25,052 bases of DNA from an uncultured Bacteroides sp. (GCA_900556845.1 USQO01000024.1:1-25052); one strand, 5' to 3'; shown: positions 14,960 through 23,853, counted from the stretch's first letter. The notes: generated from the letters alone by a model not told the origin. Made by a program: numbers and translations.

Positions 14960-16030
14960 ATGAAAGAAGAATATATTGATGAAATAGACGATACACTGGA
15001 TGACATAGAACCGGTCAAAGAACCAGCCGAACTCTATGAACATTTCCGAGTAGTAGTAGACAAAGGACAAGCTCAAGTACGCATTGACAAATACTTGTTC
15101 GAGCGAATTGTCAATGCTTCAAGAAACCGTATCCAGAAAGCGGCTGATGCAGGTTTTGTAATGGCAAATGGAAAACCTGTAAAAGCCAGTTACAAGGTTA
15201 AGCCATTGGATGTCCTAACGGTCATGATGGACCGACCGAGATATGAAAATGACATTATCCCAGAAGACATTCCACTTGATGTGGTGTACGAAGATGATGA
15301 CTTGATGGTTATCAACAAGCCAGCCGGGTTAGTAGTCCACCCGGGCTGTGGTAATTATCATGGAACCCTGGTTAATGCAATTGCCTGGCATTTGCGCAAC
15401 GTTCCATCTTATGACCCCAATGACCCTCAAGTGGGACTGGTACACCGTATCGATAAAGATACTTCCGGACTGCTGGTTGTAGCCAAAACACCTGATGCAA
15501 AGACTTCTCTAGGCATGCAATTCTACAACAAAACGACCAAGCGTGAATATAACGCCTTGGTATGGGGAATCGTAGAAGCAGACAAAGGTACCATCACTGG
15601 AAACATCGGCAGAAATCCTAAAGACCGTATGCAAATGGCTGTACTAAGTGATCCTGAGCAAGGAAAACATGCAGTTACCCATTACGAGGTACTGGAACGT
15701 CTGGGTTACGTAACACTTGTAAAATGTGTGCTTGAGACTGGACGTACACATCAGATTCGTGTACACATGAAACACATCGGACATGTATTGTTCAACGATG
15801 AGCGCTACGGTGGTCACGAAATTTTAAAAGGTACTCACTTTAGTAAATATAAACAATTCGTAAACAACTGTTTCGACATCTGTCCCCGACAGGCATTACA
15901 TGCTAAAACACTCGGGTTTGTACACCCCCGCACAGGTAAAGAGATGTTCTTCACATCTGAATTACCCAATGACATGACCAACCTGCTGGAACGGTGGCGG
16001 ACTTATATTAGTAACAGAGAAAACCTATGA
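14960..16030 (+). CDS. rluD: 23S rRNA pseudouridine synthase, RluD-type
   Basis: A 356-residue RluA-family pseudouridine synthase. An S4 RNA-binding domain lies at about 38-90 (VRIDKYLFERIVNASRNRIQ) and the catalytic domain follows. The catalytic motif HRIDKDTSGLLVVAKT has the nucleophile Asp165. GRTHQIRVHMKHIGHVLFND is the usual C-terminal signature, with HAKTLGFVHPRTG after it. The S4 domain and length fit RluD, which modifies helix 69 of 23S rRNA, but the exact target is inferred. The N-terminus has an acidic extension (DEIDDTLDDIEP). The stop overlaps the ddl start by 4 bp (ATGA), so the two are coupled. Confidence 0.93.
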   Translation: MKEEYIDEIDDTLDDIEPVKEPAELYEHFRVVVDKGQAQVRIDKYLFERIVNASRNRIQKAADAGFVMANGKPVKASYKVKPLDVLTVMMDRPRYENDIIPEDIPLDVVYEDDDLMVINKPAGLVVHPGCGNYHGTLVNAIAWHLRNVPSYDPNDPQVGLVHRIDKDTSGLLVVAKTPDAKTSLGMQFYNKTTKREYNALVWGIVEADKGTITGNIGRNPKDRMQMAVLSDPEQGKHAVTHYEVLERLGYVTLVKCVLETGRTHQIRVHMKHIGHVLFNDERYGGHEILKGTHFSKYKQFVNNCFDICPRQALHAKTLGFVHPRTGKEMFFTSELPNDMTNLLERWRTYISNRENL

Positions 16031-17004
16031 AACGCGTTATTGCTATTATAGCAGGAGGAGATTCTTCAGAACATGGAGTCTCCATGAAAAGTGCAGAAGG
16101 CATCTATTCTTTTATCGACAAAGACAAGTATGAACTGTACATCGTAGAATTATGCAAAAAATTTTGGGAAGCCATTCTACCAGATGGTTCTCGTTCTACC
16201 ATTGATAAAAATGATTTCAGTTTCATGCATGGCGATAAACGCATACGCCCAGACTTTGCATATATTACTATCCACGGAACTCCCGGTGAAAACGGTATCC
16301 TACAAGGATATTTTGAACTGATAGGAATCCCTTATTCTACTTGCGATGTATTGGTATCAGCCTTGACCTTCAATAAATTTGCCCTTAACCAATATCTGAA
16401 AGGATTTGGTATCCGTATTGCAGAATCAATGCTGGTGCATAAACGCTTCGGAATATCAGATGAAGAAGTTATTGAAAAAATCGGCCTTCCTTGTTTCATT
16501 AAACCTAATGCCAGCGGTTCAAGCTTTGGCGTAACCAAAGTAAAAACCCGTGAAGAGATTCAACCAGCTATTCAGAAAGCACTGGAAGAATCGGATGATG
16601 TCATGATTGAAGCTTTCATGGATGGAATCGAATTAGCAAATGGCTGCTACAAGACCAAAGATAAAGCTGTTATCTTCCCTATTACTGAGGTTGTAAGCAA
16701 AAATGAGTTCTTCGACTATAACGCTAAATATAATGGTGAAGTAACCGAAATCACTCCTGCCCGTCTAAGTCCGGAGCTGACCAACAGAATACAACAGATT
16801 ACCTCTGCAGTATACGACATTCTTGGATGCAGTGGAATAGTACGTGTAGACTACATCATCACTGAAGGAGAGAAAATCAATATGCTGGAAATTAATACAA
16901 CACCAGGTATGACAGCAACCAGCTTTATTCCCCAGCAAGTAAGAGCTGCCGGATTGGACATCAAAGATGTGATGACAGATATCATTGAAAACAAATTTAA
17001 CTAA
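16027..17004 (+). CDS. ddl: D-alanine--D-alanine ligase
   Basis: Ddl makes the D-Ala-D-Ala dipeptide that MurF (also in this window) adds to the peptidoglycan precursor. The 325-residue ATP-grasp protein shows GGDSSEHGVSMKSA at the N-terminus, ITIHGTPGENGILQGYFE, LPCFIKPNASGSSFGVTKV (ATP grasp), FFDYNAKYNG with Tyr in the position typical of D-Ala (not D-Lac) ligases, and the signature MLEINTTPGMTATSFIP. The Tyr suggests a normal vancomycin-type target, though the outer membrane would exclude the drug. Translation is coupled to rluD. Confidence 0.96.
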   Translation: MKRVIAIIAGGDSSEHGVSMKSAEGIYSFIDKDKYELYIVELCKKFWEAILPDGSRSTIDKNDFSFMHGDKRIRPDFAYITIHGTPGENGILQGYFELIGIPYSTCDVLVSALTFNKFALNQYLKGFGIRIAESMLVHKRFGISDEEVIEKIGLPCFIKPNASGSSFGVTKVKTREEIQPAIQKALEESDDVMIEAFMDGIELANGCYKTKDKAVIFPITEVVSKNEFFDYNAKYNGEVTEITPARLSPELTNRIQQITSAVYDILGCSGIVRVDYIITEGEKINMLEINTTPGMTATSFIPQQVRAAGLDIKDVMTDIIENKFN

Positions 17005-17052
17005 AATGTATTATCAGCTGGTTATTCTACCAGTATGAAAACAATACTAGAT

Positions 17053-17093
17053 AGCCGTTTCGCCTGTTTGATACAGAGGAAACGGCTTTTTTT
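17053..17093 (+). terminator. Intrinsic terminator of the PASTA-rluD-ddl unit
   Basis: AGCCGTTTC (17053-17061) pairs with GAAACGGCT (17079-17087), with an inner CTGT/ACAG stem in the loop. Seven Ts end at 17093. Confidence 0.9.
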
Positions 17094-17168
17094 ATTCCTA
17101 CTTACCATCTTTTCCAATATCACTTTTAAAAAAGCATTGCTTATTATATACAACCAAGAAAAAATTGT

Positions 17169-17176
17169 TAACTTTG
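17169..17176 (+). promoter_or_regulatory. Acyltransferase operon promoter -7 box
   Basis: TAACTTTG fits TAnnTTTG and lies 27 bp before ATG 17204. No -33 match is seen at 19-20 nt. Confidence 0.55.
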
Positions 17177-17203
17177 AAACAAACAAAACTAAAACAAACA
17201 GAT

Positions 17204-18358
17204 ATGAATATACCTGCCGAATTTGATGAAATTCGCCCATACATGCCCGAAGAACTCCCTGCAGTCTTTAAAGAGTTATTGGCCGATTCTTCTTTCCAAA
17301 AGGCCGTGACAACTGTCATGCCCGGTGTACCTATTGATGGGGTAGCATTGCAACTTCAGCAATGCAAGACCAATCTAGATGTCCAGAAAAATATATGCTA
17401 TAAACTCCTTAAAGGTATAATAGCCAACCATAGCGATGGAGTGACAATGGATTCTGCTGCCTTACAGAACCACAATTGCCGCTACACCTTTATTTCCAAT
17501 CATCGCGATATTGTCCTCGACTCGGGTTTCCTTTCGGTTATGCTCATCGAAATGGGCTTCCCTACAACCGTAGAAATTGCAATTGGGGATAATCTGCTTA
17601 TTTATCCATGGATTAAGAAATTTGTACGCGTGAATAAATCTTTCATCGTGCAACGAGCTCTGACCATGCGCCAAATGCTGGAATCGTCAGCCCGCATGTC
17701 GCGTTATATTCATTTTGCTGTCACCCAAAAACAGGAGAATATATGGATTGCCCAGCGTGAAGGACGCGCTAAAGATTCCAACGATCGTACCCAGGAAAGT
17801 GTCCTTAAGATGTTGGCAATGGGAGGAAGCGGAGATGTAATAGACCGCCTGAAAGAACTGAACCTGATGCCACTTTCTATTTCATACGAATACGATCCGT
17901 GCGATTATCTGAAAGCACAGGAAATGCAACTGAAACGAGACATCGAAGGATACAAAAAGACTCAACAAGACGATTTGATAAACATGCAAACCGGCATATT
18001 CGGTTATAAGGGTAAAGTACATTTCCATCCGGCGGCTTGTATCAACGAAGAAATTGAAGCATTAAGAGGTCTCCCCAAGACCGAAGTATTCACGCAAATT
18101 GCCCGCATTATAGACAAACATATTCACAGCAATTATCGCCTTTATCCGGGTAATTACGTTGCTTTGAACTTAATGAACCATACAGAACAATATACTGCAC
18201 AATATACTACAGCAGAAAAAGAACAGTTCGAAAAATACCTGCAAGAACAAATCGGCAAAATTGAGATACCGAACAAAGACGAAAGCTTTTTACGGGAATG
18301 TATCCTGAAAATGTATGCAAACCCTGTCATAAACTATCTGAAGGCTGTCCAAGAATGA
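17204..18358 (+). CDS. Glycerophosphate-type acyltransferase (LPLAT superfamily)
   Basis: A 384-residue member of the lysophospholipid acyltransferase superfamily. SNHRDIVLDSGFLS (about 98-111) is the catalytic histidine block. It reads H-x5-D where the common form is H-x4-D, or the Asp directly after HR could serve. IWIAQREGRAKDSNDRTQ (about 180-197) is the EGxR-like substrate block. There is no clear membrane segment, and the protein is much longer than a typical PlsC (about 240), with an extra N-terminal helix region and a C-terminal half of unknown role. It likely acylates a lysolipid or glycerophosphate; the acceptor is unproven. The start is ATG 17204, since the upstream TTG at 17165 precedes the predicted transcript start. 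Its stop overlaps the next gene by 4 bp. Confidence 0.83.
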   Translation: MNIPAEFDEIRPYMPEELPAVFKELLADSSFQKAVTTVMPGVPIDGVALQLQQCKTNLDVQKNICYKLLKGIIANHSDGVTMDSAALQNHNCRYTFISNHRDIVLDSGFLSVMLIEMGFPTTVEIAIGDNLLIYPWIKKFVRVNKSFIVQRALTMRQMLESSARMSRYIHFAVTQKQENIWIAQREGRAKDSNDRTQESVLKMLAMGGSGDVIDRLKELNLMPLSISYEYDPCDYLKAQEMQLKRDIEGYKKTQQDDLINMQTGIFGYKGKVHFHPAACINEEIEALRGLPKTEVFTQIARIIDKHIHSNYRLYPGNYVALNLMNHTEQYTAQYTTAEKEQFEKYLQEQIGKIEIPNKDESFLRECILKMYANPVINYLKAVQE

Positions 18359-19011
18359 AAAAGAGTTTCTATACCCTACTGCTCCCCCTGCTTTGCTTCC
18401 TGCTAGGAGGATGCAGTAAAGATAATTACACATATCCCAGTGTTATTACTGAACTAGCTGACATACACACCGATCAAAACGGAAAGATCAACTTGCTGGT
18501 AAACGATAACAATCAGGAATGGCAACTCATAACATCAGTTCAGGAAACTTATCCTGCTGATACTGTTTTCCGAACACTCAGCATGTACGAACCACTGGAA
18601 ACAGACGATAAAGGTAGAAAAGCAAAGCTTTATTCATCAAAGACAATCTTCTCTTCTCCTCCCATTCCCCTGGAGAGCATGAATACTTCTGTGCTATGCG
18701 ATGCCGTAGATATAGAACGCATCTGGCTGACCCAGAACTATCTGAACATGGTGCTACTGGTACAAATGAAAAATCAGGCGCATCAATACAATTTCATATT
18801 CGAAGGATGCACCGAAAACGCTGATAATAGCCGGACATTCACTTTCTCTCTTTATCATGACCGCAAAGGAGACAGCGAAGCTTTCACCGAACAAATATAC
18901 ATGTCACTTCCACTGAAAGCATATCAGAACTCATTGAGAAAAGGTGACCAAATTGTATTCCGCCTGAATACCTATAAAGAAGGCTCTACCAGCCGTACAT
19001 TCATTTATTAA
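18355..19011 (+). CDS. NigD-like lipoprotein
   Basis: A 218-residue lipoprotein with signal peptide MKKSFYTLLLPLLCFLLGGC. The lipobox LGGC puts the lipid on Cys20, followed by SKDNY, an acidic/lysine stretch a little like the surface-export signals of Bacteroidetes lipoproteins. The first mature part (YPSVITELADIHTDQNGK, then INLLVNDNNQEWQ) is the opening typical of the NigD family. The family is named from a B. fragilis bacteriocin locus, but its function is unknown and most members are orphans. No bacteriocin genes lie nearby. The ATG overlaps the acyltransferase stop (ATGA), so the start is well fixed; an in-frame ATG at 18298 would run inside the upstream gene and lose the signal peptide. 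Confidence 0.8.
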   Translation: MKKSFYTLLLPLLCFLLGGCSKDNYTYPSVITELADIHTDQNGKINLLVNDNNQEWQLITSVQETYPADTVFRTLSMYEPLETDDKGRKAKLYSSKTIFSSPPIPLESMNTSVLCDAVDIERIWLTQNYLNMVLLVQMKNQAHQYNFIFEGCTENADNSRTFTFSLYHDRKGDSEAFTEQIYMSLPLKAYQNSLRKGDQIVFRLNTYKEGSTSRTFIY

Positions 19012-19033
19012 ACAAACTTATAAACTATTTCAA

Positions 19034-19429
19034 ATGATCAAAACTTTATATTTTTTCCTTTTTGTTGCTGTATCCATGCTATTGCTATATGCATGTACTA
19101 CTTCTCCTAAAGCGAATTTCACCAATCTCTCTGCTGACAAGTTTGAAGAACTTTTACAAAATGAAAACATACAGCGGCTGGATGTAAGAACAGTAGCCGA
19201 ATACAGTAGCGGACATATTCCGGGCAGTCTGAATATTAATGTACTGGAAGATGATTTTCTAATTAAAGCAGAAGAGATATTGGATAAAAGTTTGCCAGTA
19301 GCTCTTTACTGCAAAAGCGGTCGCCGCAGCCGAGAAGCGGCCCAGAAACTGAGTAAAGCTGGCTTTAAAGTATACAACCTCGACAAAGGTATTGAAGACT
19401 GGAAAGAACACGGCAAGCCCCTGGAATAA
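19034..19429 (+). CDS. Rhodanese-like lipoprotein
   Basis: A 131-residue exported rhodanese. Residues 1-20 are a hydrophobic signal peptide and LYAC (18-21) is a lipobox, so Cys21 is lipidated. The single rhodanese domain has LDVRTVAEYSSGHIPGSLNI (49-68) and the active-site loop YCKSGRRSREAAQKL with Cys93 (CxxGxRS form). Rhodaneses carry persulfide sulfur. Being in the periplasm or outer membrane, this one may handle thiols there, but its partner is unknown. It lies 22 bp after the NigD-like gene and is the last gene of the unit. Its stop codon is in the loop of a terminator hairpin. Confidence 0.9.
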   Translation: MIKTLYFFLFVAVSMLLLYACTTSPKANFTNLSADKFEELLQNENIQRLDVRTVAEYSSGHIPGSLNINVLEDDFLIKAEEILDKSLPVALYCKSGRRSREAAQKLSKAGFKVYNLDKGIEDWKEHGKPLE

Positions 19430-19448
19430 AGGGGCTACCCTGTTTTTT
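19416..19448 (+). terminator. Intrinsic terminator overlapping the rhodanese stop codon
   Basis: AGCCCCT (19416-19422) pairs with AGGGGCT (19430-19436). The 7-nt loop holds the TAA stop. Six Ts lie at 19443-19448, 6 nt beyond the stem, so efficiency may be modest. Confidence 0.7.
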
Positions 19449-19449
19449 A

Positions 19450-20904
19450 TTATTTATGCTGCTTCCAAAAAGCAGTCATATCCTCCAGTGTCTTTCCTTT
19501 GGTTTCAGGTACCCAGCGCCATACAAATATAGCAGCAATGAAGCAAATTGCACTGTATAATCCATATGCAAACATCGGACTGAAATCGTACAATGCCGGA
19601 AACGTAGATGAAATCAAATAGTTAAATACCCACTGGAAAGCTACAGCTATGGCCATAGCTTTGCCTCGGATGGTATTGGGGAAAATCTCGGATATCAAGA
19701 CCCAGCATATCGGTCCCCAAGACATCATAAAGAATGCAGCATATACGATGACTGAAACAACCGGAAAAATTCCTTTTACTCCCATACTGTCACACAACGC
19801 TACCATCAAGGCTCCTACAGCCATTCCCAGTGAACCTACAATCAGCAAAGGCTTACGCCCAAAACGGTCTACCGTAAAGATGGCAATCAACGTAAACAGG
19901 ATATTAACAATACCCATCACCACAGTTTGTAGCATACCGCCTCCCTCTGCTCCTGCACTCTCGAAAATACGTGGTGCATAATACAAAACAGCATTAATAC
20001 CAATGCCCTGCTGGAATACCGACAACAGTATACCTATTACAATTACTGCCACACCATAAGTAAAAAGCTTCTCTGTTTTTTCCTTGGCTGTAGCCTGTAT
20101 CTCATTCAAAATCACAGATGCTCTTCTTGAGCCACTGATTCGCTCCAGAATAGCATATGCTTTCTGAGGATGGCCAATCATAACCAAATAACGAGGTGTA
20201 CGAGGTACAGCAAACAGCAATAAGCCAAACAACAAAGCCGGAACGGCTTCCGAACCAAACATGTATCTCCAGCCTTCCTTCACAGTCCACATATCCGACT
20301 CAGGAGAAACAGAAAGGACTCCTGTAGCAGCATCTTTCAGTAAAACAGGATTGGTATGATCACCCATAATCAGAAAATTCACAAAATAAACCACCAGCAT
20401 ACCAAAAATAATGGCAAACTGATTACATGACACCAACGTTCCTCTTATCTCAGATGGAGCAATTTCGGCGATATACATCGGACAGACCGCAGAAGCCAGT
20501 CCCACGCCAATACCTCCTATAATGCGATAAGCATTAAAAGCCAACAACAAATTCCAGTCAGCTTTTCCATATTCAAAGAAAAGGAATTCTGGATAATACG
20601 ATCCTAAAGCAGAGATAAAAAATAATACGGCAGCCAGACGGAGTGAATCACGCCGTCCCATTCTGGAAGCAAAATATCCTGAGAGTGCTCCACCAATCAC
20701 GCACCCTATCAAAGCACTGGAAGAAGTAATACCGTGCATAATCTTGTCATACTGAAAATCTGTGGCGGTCAGGAAAAAAGCTTCCAGTCCTTTTTCTGCA
20801 CCTGAAATAACAGCTGTATCATAACCAAACAGCAAACCACCCAGTACAGCAACAAGAGTTATCGAATACAAATAAAGTTTATTTCCATCCTGATGTGTAT
20901 CCAT
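19450..20904 (-). CDS. xylE: D-xylose:proton symporter (sugar porter, XylE-type)
   Basis: A 484-residue major facilitator of the sugar porter family, an inner-membrane importer. Motifs are LGGLLFGYDTAVISGA in helix 1, RMGRRD (81-86), YRIIGGIGVGLAS, PMYIAEIAPSEIRG (142-155), QQGIGINAVLYYAPRIFE in helix 7, DRFGRKPLL, and VPETKGKTLEDM at the C-terminus. Close resemblance to E. coli XylE together with its place behind xylB and xylA supports xylose as substrate. It lies 114 bp after xylA, with two hairpins between, so its level may differ from the enzymes. Confidence 0.93.
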   Translation of the reverse strand: MDTHQDGNKLYLYSITLVAVLGGLLFGYDTAVISGAEKGLEAFFLTATDFQYDKIMHGITSSSALIGCVIGGALSGYFASRMGRRDSLRLAAVLFFISALGSYYPEFLFFEYGKADWNLLLAFNAYRIIGGIGVGLASAVCPMYIAEIAPSEIRGTLVSCNQFAIIFGMLVVYFVNFLIMGDHTNPVLLKDAATGVLSVSPESDMWTVKEGWRYMFGSEAVPALLFGLLLFAVPRTPRYLVMIGHPQKAYAILERISGSRRASVILNEIQATAKEKTEKLFTYGVAVIVIGILLSVFQQGIGINAVLYYAPRIFESAGAEGGGMLQTVVMGIVNILFTLIAIFTVDRFGRKPLLIVGSLGMAVGALMVALCDSMGVKGIFPVVSVIVYAAFFMMSWGPICWVLISEIFPNTIRGKAMAIAVAFQWVFNYLISSTFPALYDFSPMFAYGLYSAICFIAAIFVWRWVPETKGKTLEDMTAFWKQHK

Positions 20905-20944
20905 ATACGATTTAATTTAAGGTTCAGACAATGAAAAGTGAAAA

Positions 20945-20977
20945 GTCTGCAAACATATTCGGCACATGCCTGCAGAC
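20945..20977 (-). terminator. Hairpin between xylA and xylE
   Basis: On the minus strand, GTCTGCA (complement of 20971-20977) pairs with TGCAGAC (complement of 20945-20951) over a 19-nt loop, then TTTTC. It is weak as a terminator and is more likely a partial stop or an RNA-stability element in the operon. Confidence 0.45.
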
Positions 20978-20995
20978 CTTTCTTCTCCTTATTTC

Positions 20996-21019
20996 ATAAA
21001 TCCGTCAATCCGGATTTAT
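20996..21019 (-). repeat. Stem-loop overlapping the xylA stop codon
   Basis: ATAAATCCG (20996-21004) and CGGATTTAT (21011-21019) form a perfect 9-bp stem with a 6-nt loop. No T-run follows on the minus strand, so it is not a classic terminator. It may protect the xylA mRNA 3' end. Confidence 0.5.
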
Positions 21020-22335
21020 TAGCAATACATATTTACGATAGCTTCATACAATTCCTGCTTACCGCTAATCTGTTTAGGCTCGCCGTTTTCTTTTGCATAA
21101 GCAACCAAGTCCTCCAAAGTTAGCTTGCCATCTTCAAAGTCTTTACCTTTTCCGCTGTCAAATGAAGCATAGCGATCTGCCAGCATTTTCTTGTAAGGAG
21201 ATTCTTCCAACAGGCGGGCTGCATTTTCCAAAGCACGTGCCATAGCATCCATACCTGCAATGTGTGCAATGAAGATATCTTCCAGGTCAGTAGAGTTACG
21301 ACGTGTTTTGGCATCGAAGTTTGTACCACCGTTGCCCAGACCACCATTGCGGATAATCTGCATCATAGCCTGAATCAACTCATAATTATCAATAGGGAAC
21401 TGGTCTGTATCCCAGCCATTCTGATAATCACCACGGTTGGCATCAATTGAACCCAACATGCCGTTATCCACAGCTACAGCCAATTCATGTTCGAATGTAT
21501 GGCCTGCCAATGTCGCATGGTTTACTTCAATATTCACTTTAAAGTCGTTTTCCAGACCATGAGCTTTCAAGAATCCGATTACAGTTTCAGTATCTACGTC
21601 ATACTGATGTTTAGTTGGTTCCATCGGTTTCGGTTCTACCAGGAAAGTTCCAGTAAAGCCTTTTGCACGTGCATAATCACGAGCAATAATTAGCATCTGT
21701 GCCAAATGTTCTTTTTCACGTTTCTGGTCTGTATTCAGCAATGACATGTAACCTTCACGTCCTCCCCAGAACACGTAATTGCTACCACCTAATTCAATTG
21801 TAGCATCAATCGCATTCTTAATCTGTACAGCAGCACGTGCCACTACATCAAAATCAGGATTAGTAGCAGCTCCATTCATATAGCGTGCATGGCCAAATAC
21901 ATTAGCTGTACCCCACAACAGCTTGATACCAGTTTCCTGCTGTTTCTGTTTGGCATAAGCAACTATTTCTTTCAGGTTAGCTTCATATTCTTCAATAGTA
22001 TCTGCTTCTTCACACAAGTCTACATCATGGAAGCAGTAATATTCAATACCTATTTTCTGCATGAATTCAAAACCGGCATCCAGTTTGTTCTTTGCAGCCT
22101 GTACTTTATCAGCATCACCGTTCCATGGGAATTTCTTAGTTCCACCACCAAACTGGTCAGCTCCTTCAGCACACAAAGTATGCCACCATGCCATTGAGAA
22201 TTTCAACCAGTCTTTCATTTTCTTTCCCATGATTACCTTTTCAGGATCATAATAACGGAAAGCCATCGGGTTCTTACTATCTTTTCCTTCAAACTTGATT
22301 TTTCCTATACCGGGAAAATATTCTTTTACTGCCAT
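21019..22335 (-). CDS. xylA: Xylose isomerase
   Basis: XylA converts D-xylose to D-xylulose in the cytoplasm. The 438-residue length marks the class II enzymes. Signatures are LKFSMAWWHTLCAEGADQFG, YYCFHDVDLCEEADT with His103 and Asp106, NYVFWGGREGYMSLLNTD, LVEPKPMEPTKHQYDVD (metal-binding Glu), KVNIEVNHATLAGHTFEHEL and LGSIDANRGDYQNGWDTDQFP. It follows xylB by 24 bp and is followed by xylE. Confidence 0.98.
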   Translation of the reverse strand: MAVKEYFPGIGKIKFEGKDSKNPMAFRYYDPEKVIMGKKMKDWLKFSMAWWHTLCAEGADQFGGGTKKFPWNGDADKVQAAKNKLDAGFEFMQKIGIEYYCFHDVDLCEEADTIEEYEANLKEIVAYAKQKQQETGIKLLWGTANVFGHARYMNGAATNPDFDVVARAAVQIKNAIDATIELGGSNYVFWGGREGYMSLLNTDQKREKEHLAQMLIIARDYARAKGFTGTFLVEPKPMEPTKHQYDVDTETVIGFLKAHGLENDFKVNIEVNHATLAGHTFEHELAVAVDNGMLGSIDANRGDYQNGWDTDQFPIDNYELIQAMMQIIRNGGLGNGGTNFDAKTRRNSTDLEDIFIAHIAGMDAMARALENAARLLEESPYKKMLADRYASFDSGKGKDFEDGKLTLEDLVAYAKENGEPKQISGKQELYEAIVNMYC

Positions 22336-22359
22336 AATTATAGTATGATTTATATTAGG

Positions 22360-23853
22360 TTAATTAAATGATATATTTCTTTCCAAACGCTCTTTCCATA
22401 AGGTATATGCTTCTTTATACGCACCTTCCTTCGAAGAATCCGGATTTATTACCGCCAGTTTTTCCAACGAAGCAAATGCTTCATCTGTATTCTTATAAAT
22501 GCCAGCTCCTATACCGCCGCCTTTCGCAGCACCTGCAGCTCCATCTGTGTCATAAAGCTCAATAGTCGCTCCTGTTACACCAGCCAATGTTTCACGGAAA
22601 ATCGGGCTCAAGAACATATTGGCATGACCGGCATGAATCTTCTTTACTTGCATACCCATCTGTTCCATGATATCTATGCCGTATTTAAAAGCAAATACGA
22701 TTCCTTCTTGTGCAGCTCTCAATAAATGGCGTTTGTCGTGGCGAATAAAGTCAAGTCCCATACAACTACAGCCCATCTCCTTATTCTGAAGCATACGCTC
22801 GGCTCCATTACCGAAAGGCAATACCGAAACTCCTTCACTTCCGACTGGAATCTGAGCAGCCAGATCATTCATCTCTGCATACGAAATCTTTTCAGGAGCG
22901 ACAACGCGCTTCATCCATGAATTCAGAATTCCGGTACCGTTTATACACAACAAAACGCCCAAACGAGTCTGCTGTTCTGTATGATTAACATGCGCAAAAG
23001 AATTTACACGCGATTTCGGATCATAGTTAACGGTTCCATTTACTCCATAAACCACTCCCGAAGTTCCGGCTGTCGAAGCAATTTCTCCCGGGTTGAATAC
23101 ATTAAGTGATAAAGCATTGTTCGGCTGGTCACCTGCACGATAAGTAATAGGCGTTCCAGCAGCCAAACCTAATTCAACAGCAGCCATAGCACTGACCTCT
23201 CCCTGATAAGAAAAAGTTGGATTGACATTCGGCAGAAGCTCTTTATCCAGCCCATAGTAATTCAGCAATGTATCTGAAACAGTATTAGTTCTAAAATCCC
23301 AGAACATTCCTTCAGACAAACCAGAAACAGTAGTACTAATCTCGCCACTCAACCGCATGGCTATATAGTCACCAGGCAACATGATTTTATAAATTTGCTC
23401 GTAGAGGTCTGGTTCATTCTGTTTTACCCAAGCCAATTTAGAAGCAGTAAAATTACCCGGAGAATTCAACAAATGCTCTAGGCAATAATCTTCCCCCATT
23501 GCCTTGAAAGCTTCTTCTCCAAGGCCTACAGCACGCGAATCACACCAAATGATAGAAGGCCGTAAAACCTTTTTAGTGCGGTCTACACAAACCAGTCCGT
23601 GCATTTGGTAAGAAATACCGATTGACTTAATGGCTTCTTTGGTTACCCCCGAAGAAGCCATGATATCTTGAGTTGCCAATTTTAAGTTTACCCACCACAT
23701 CTCTGGATCTTGTTCAGCCCAGCCTGGCTTTACAGCTATAATTTCAGCCTCCGTCTTTGGGTAAAATGCAGAAGCAATGCATTTGCCTGTCTCAGCATGT
23801 ACCAAACATGCTTTTACCGAAGAACTACCGATATCATACCCCAATAAATACAT
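22360..23853 (-). CDS. xylB: Xylulokinase
   Basis: XylB phosphorylates D-xylulose to xylulose 5-phosphate for the pentose phosphate pathway. The 497-residue FGGY-family kinase begins MYLLGYDIGSSSVKACLV, the phosphate-binding loop. SYQMHGLVCVD, PSIIWCDSRAVG, FTASKLAWVKQNEPD, LPGDYIAMRLSGEI, ITYRAGDQPNNALS (catalytic Asp) and AGTSGVVYGV follow. ATG 23853 is preferred; the in-frame TTG at 23862 would add only three residues. The gap after the regulator gene is 11 bp. Confidence 0.96.
   Translation of the reverse strand: MYLLGYDIGSSSVKACLVHAETGKCIASAFYPKTEAEIIAVKPGWAEQDPEMWWVNLKLATQDIMASSGVTKEAIKSIGISYQMHGLVCVDRTKKVLRPSIIWCDSRAVGLGEEAFKAMGEDYCLEHLLNSPGNFTASKLAWVKQNEPDLYEQIYKIMLPGDYIAMRLSGEISTTVSGLSEGMFWDFRTNTVSDTLLNYYGLDKELLPNVNPTFSYQGEVSAMAAVELGLAAGTPITYRAGDQPNNALSLNVFNPGEIASTAGTSGVVYGVNGTVNYDPKSRVNSFAHVNHTEQQTRLGVLLCINGTGILNSWMKRVVAPEKISYAEMNDLAAQIPVGSEGVSVLPFGNGAERMLQNKEMGCSCMGLDFIRHDKRHLLRAAQEGIVFAFKYGIDIMEQMGMQVKKIHAGHANMFLSPIFRETLAGVTGATIELYDTDGAAGAAKGGGIGAGIYKNTDEAFASLEKLAVINPDSSKEGAYKEAYTLWKERLERNISFN

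Noticed and set aside
18355..19011. Bacteriocin locus suggested by the NigD-like protein
   Set aside because: No precursor peptide, exporter or immunity gene is nearby; most NigD-like genes stand outside such loci.
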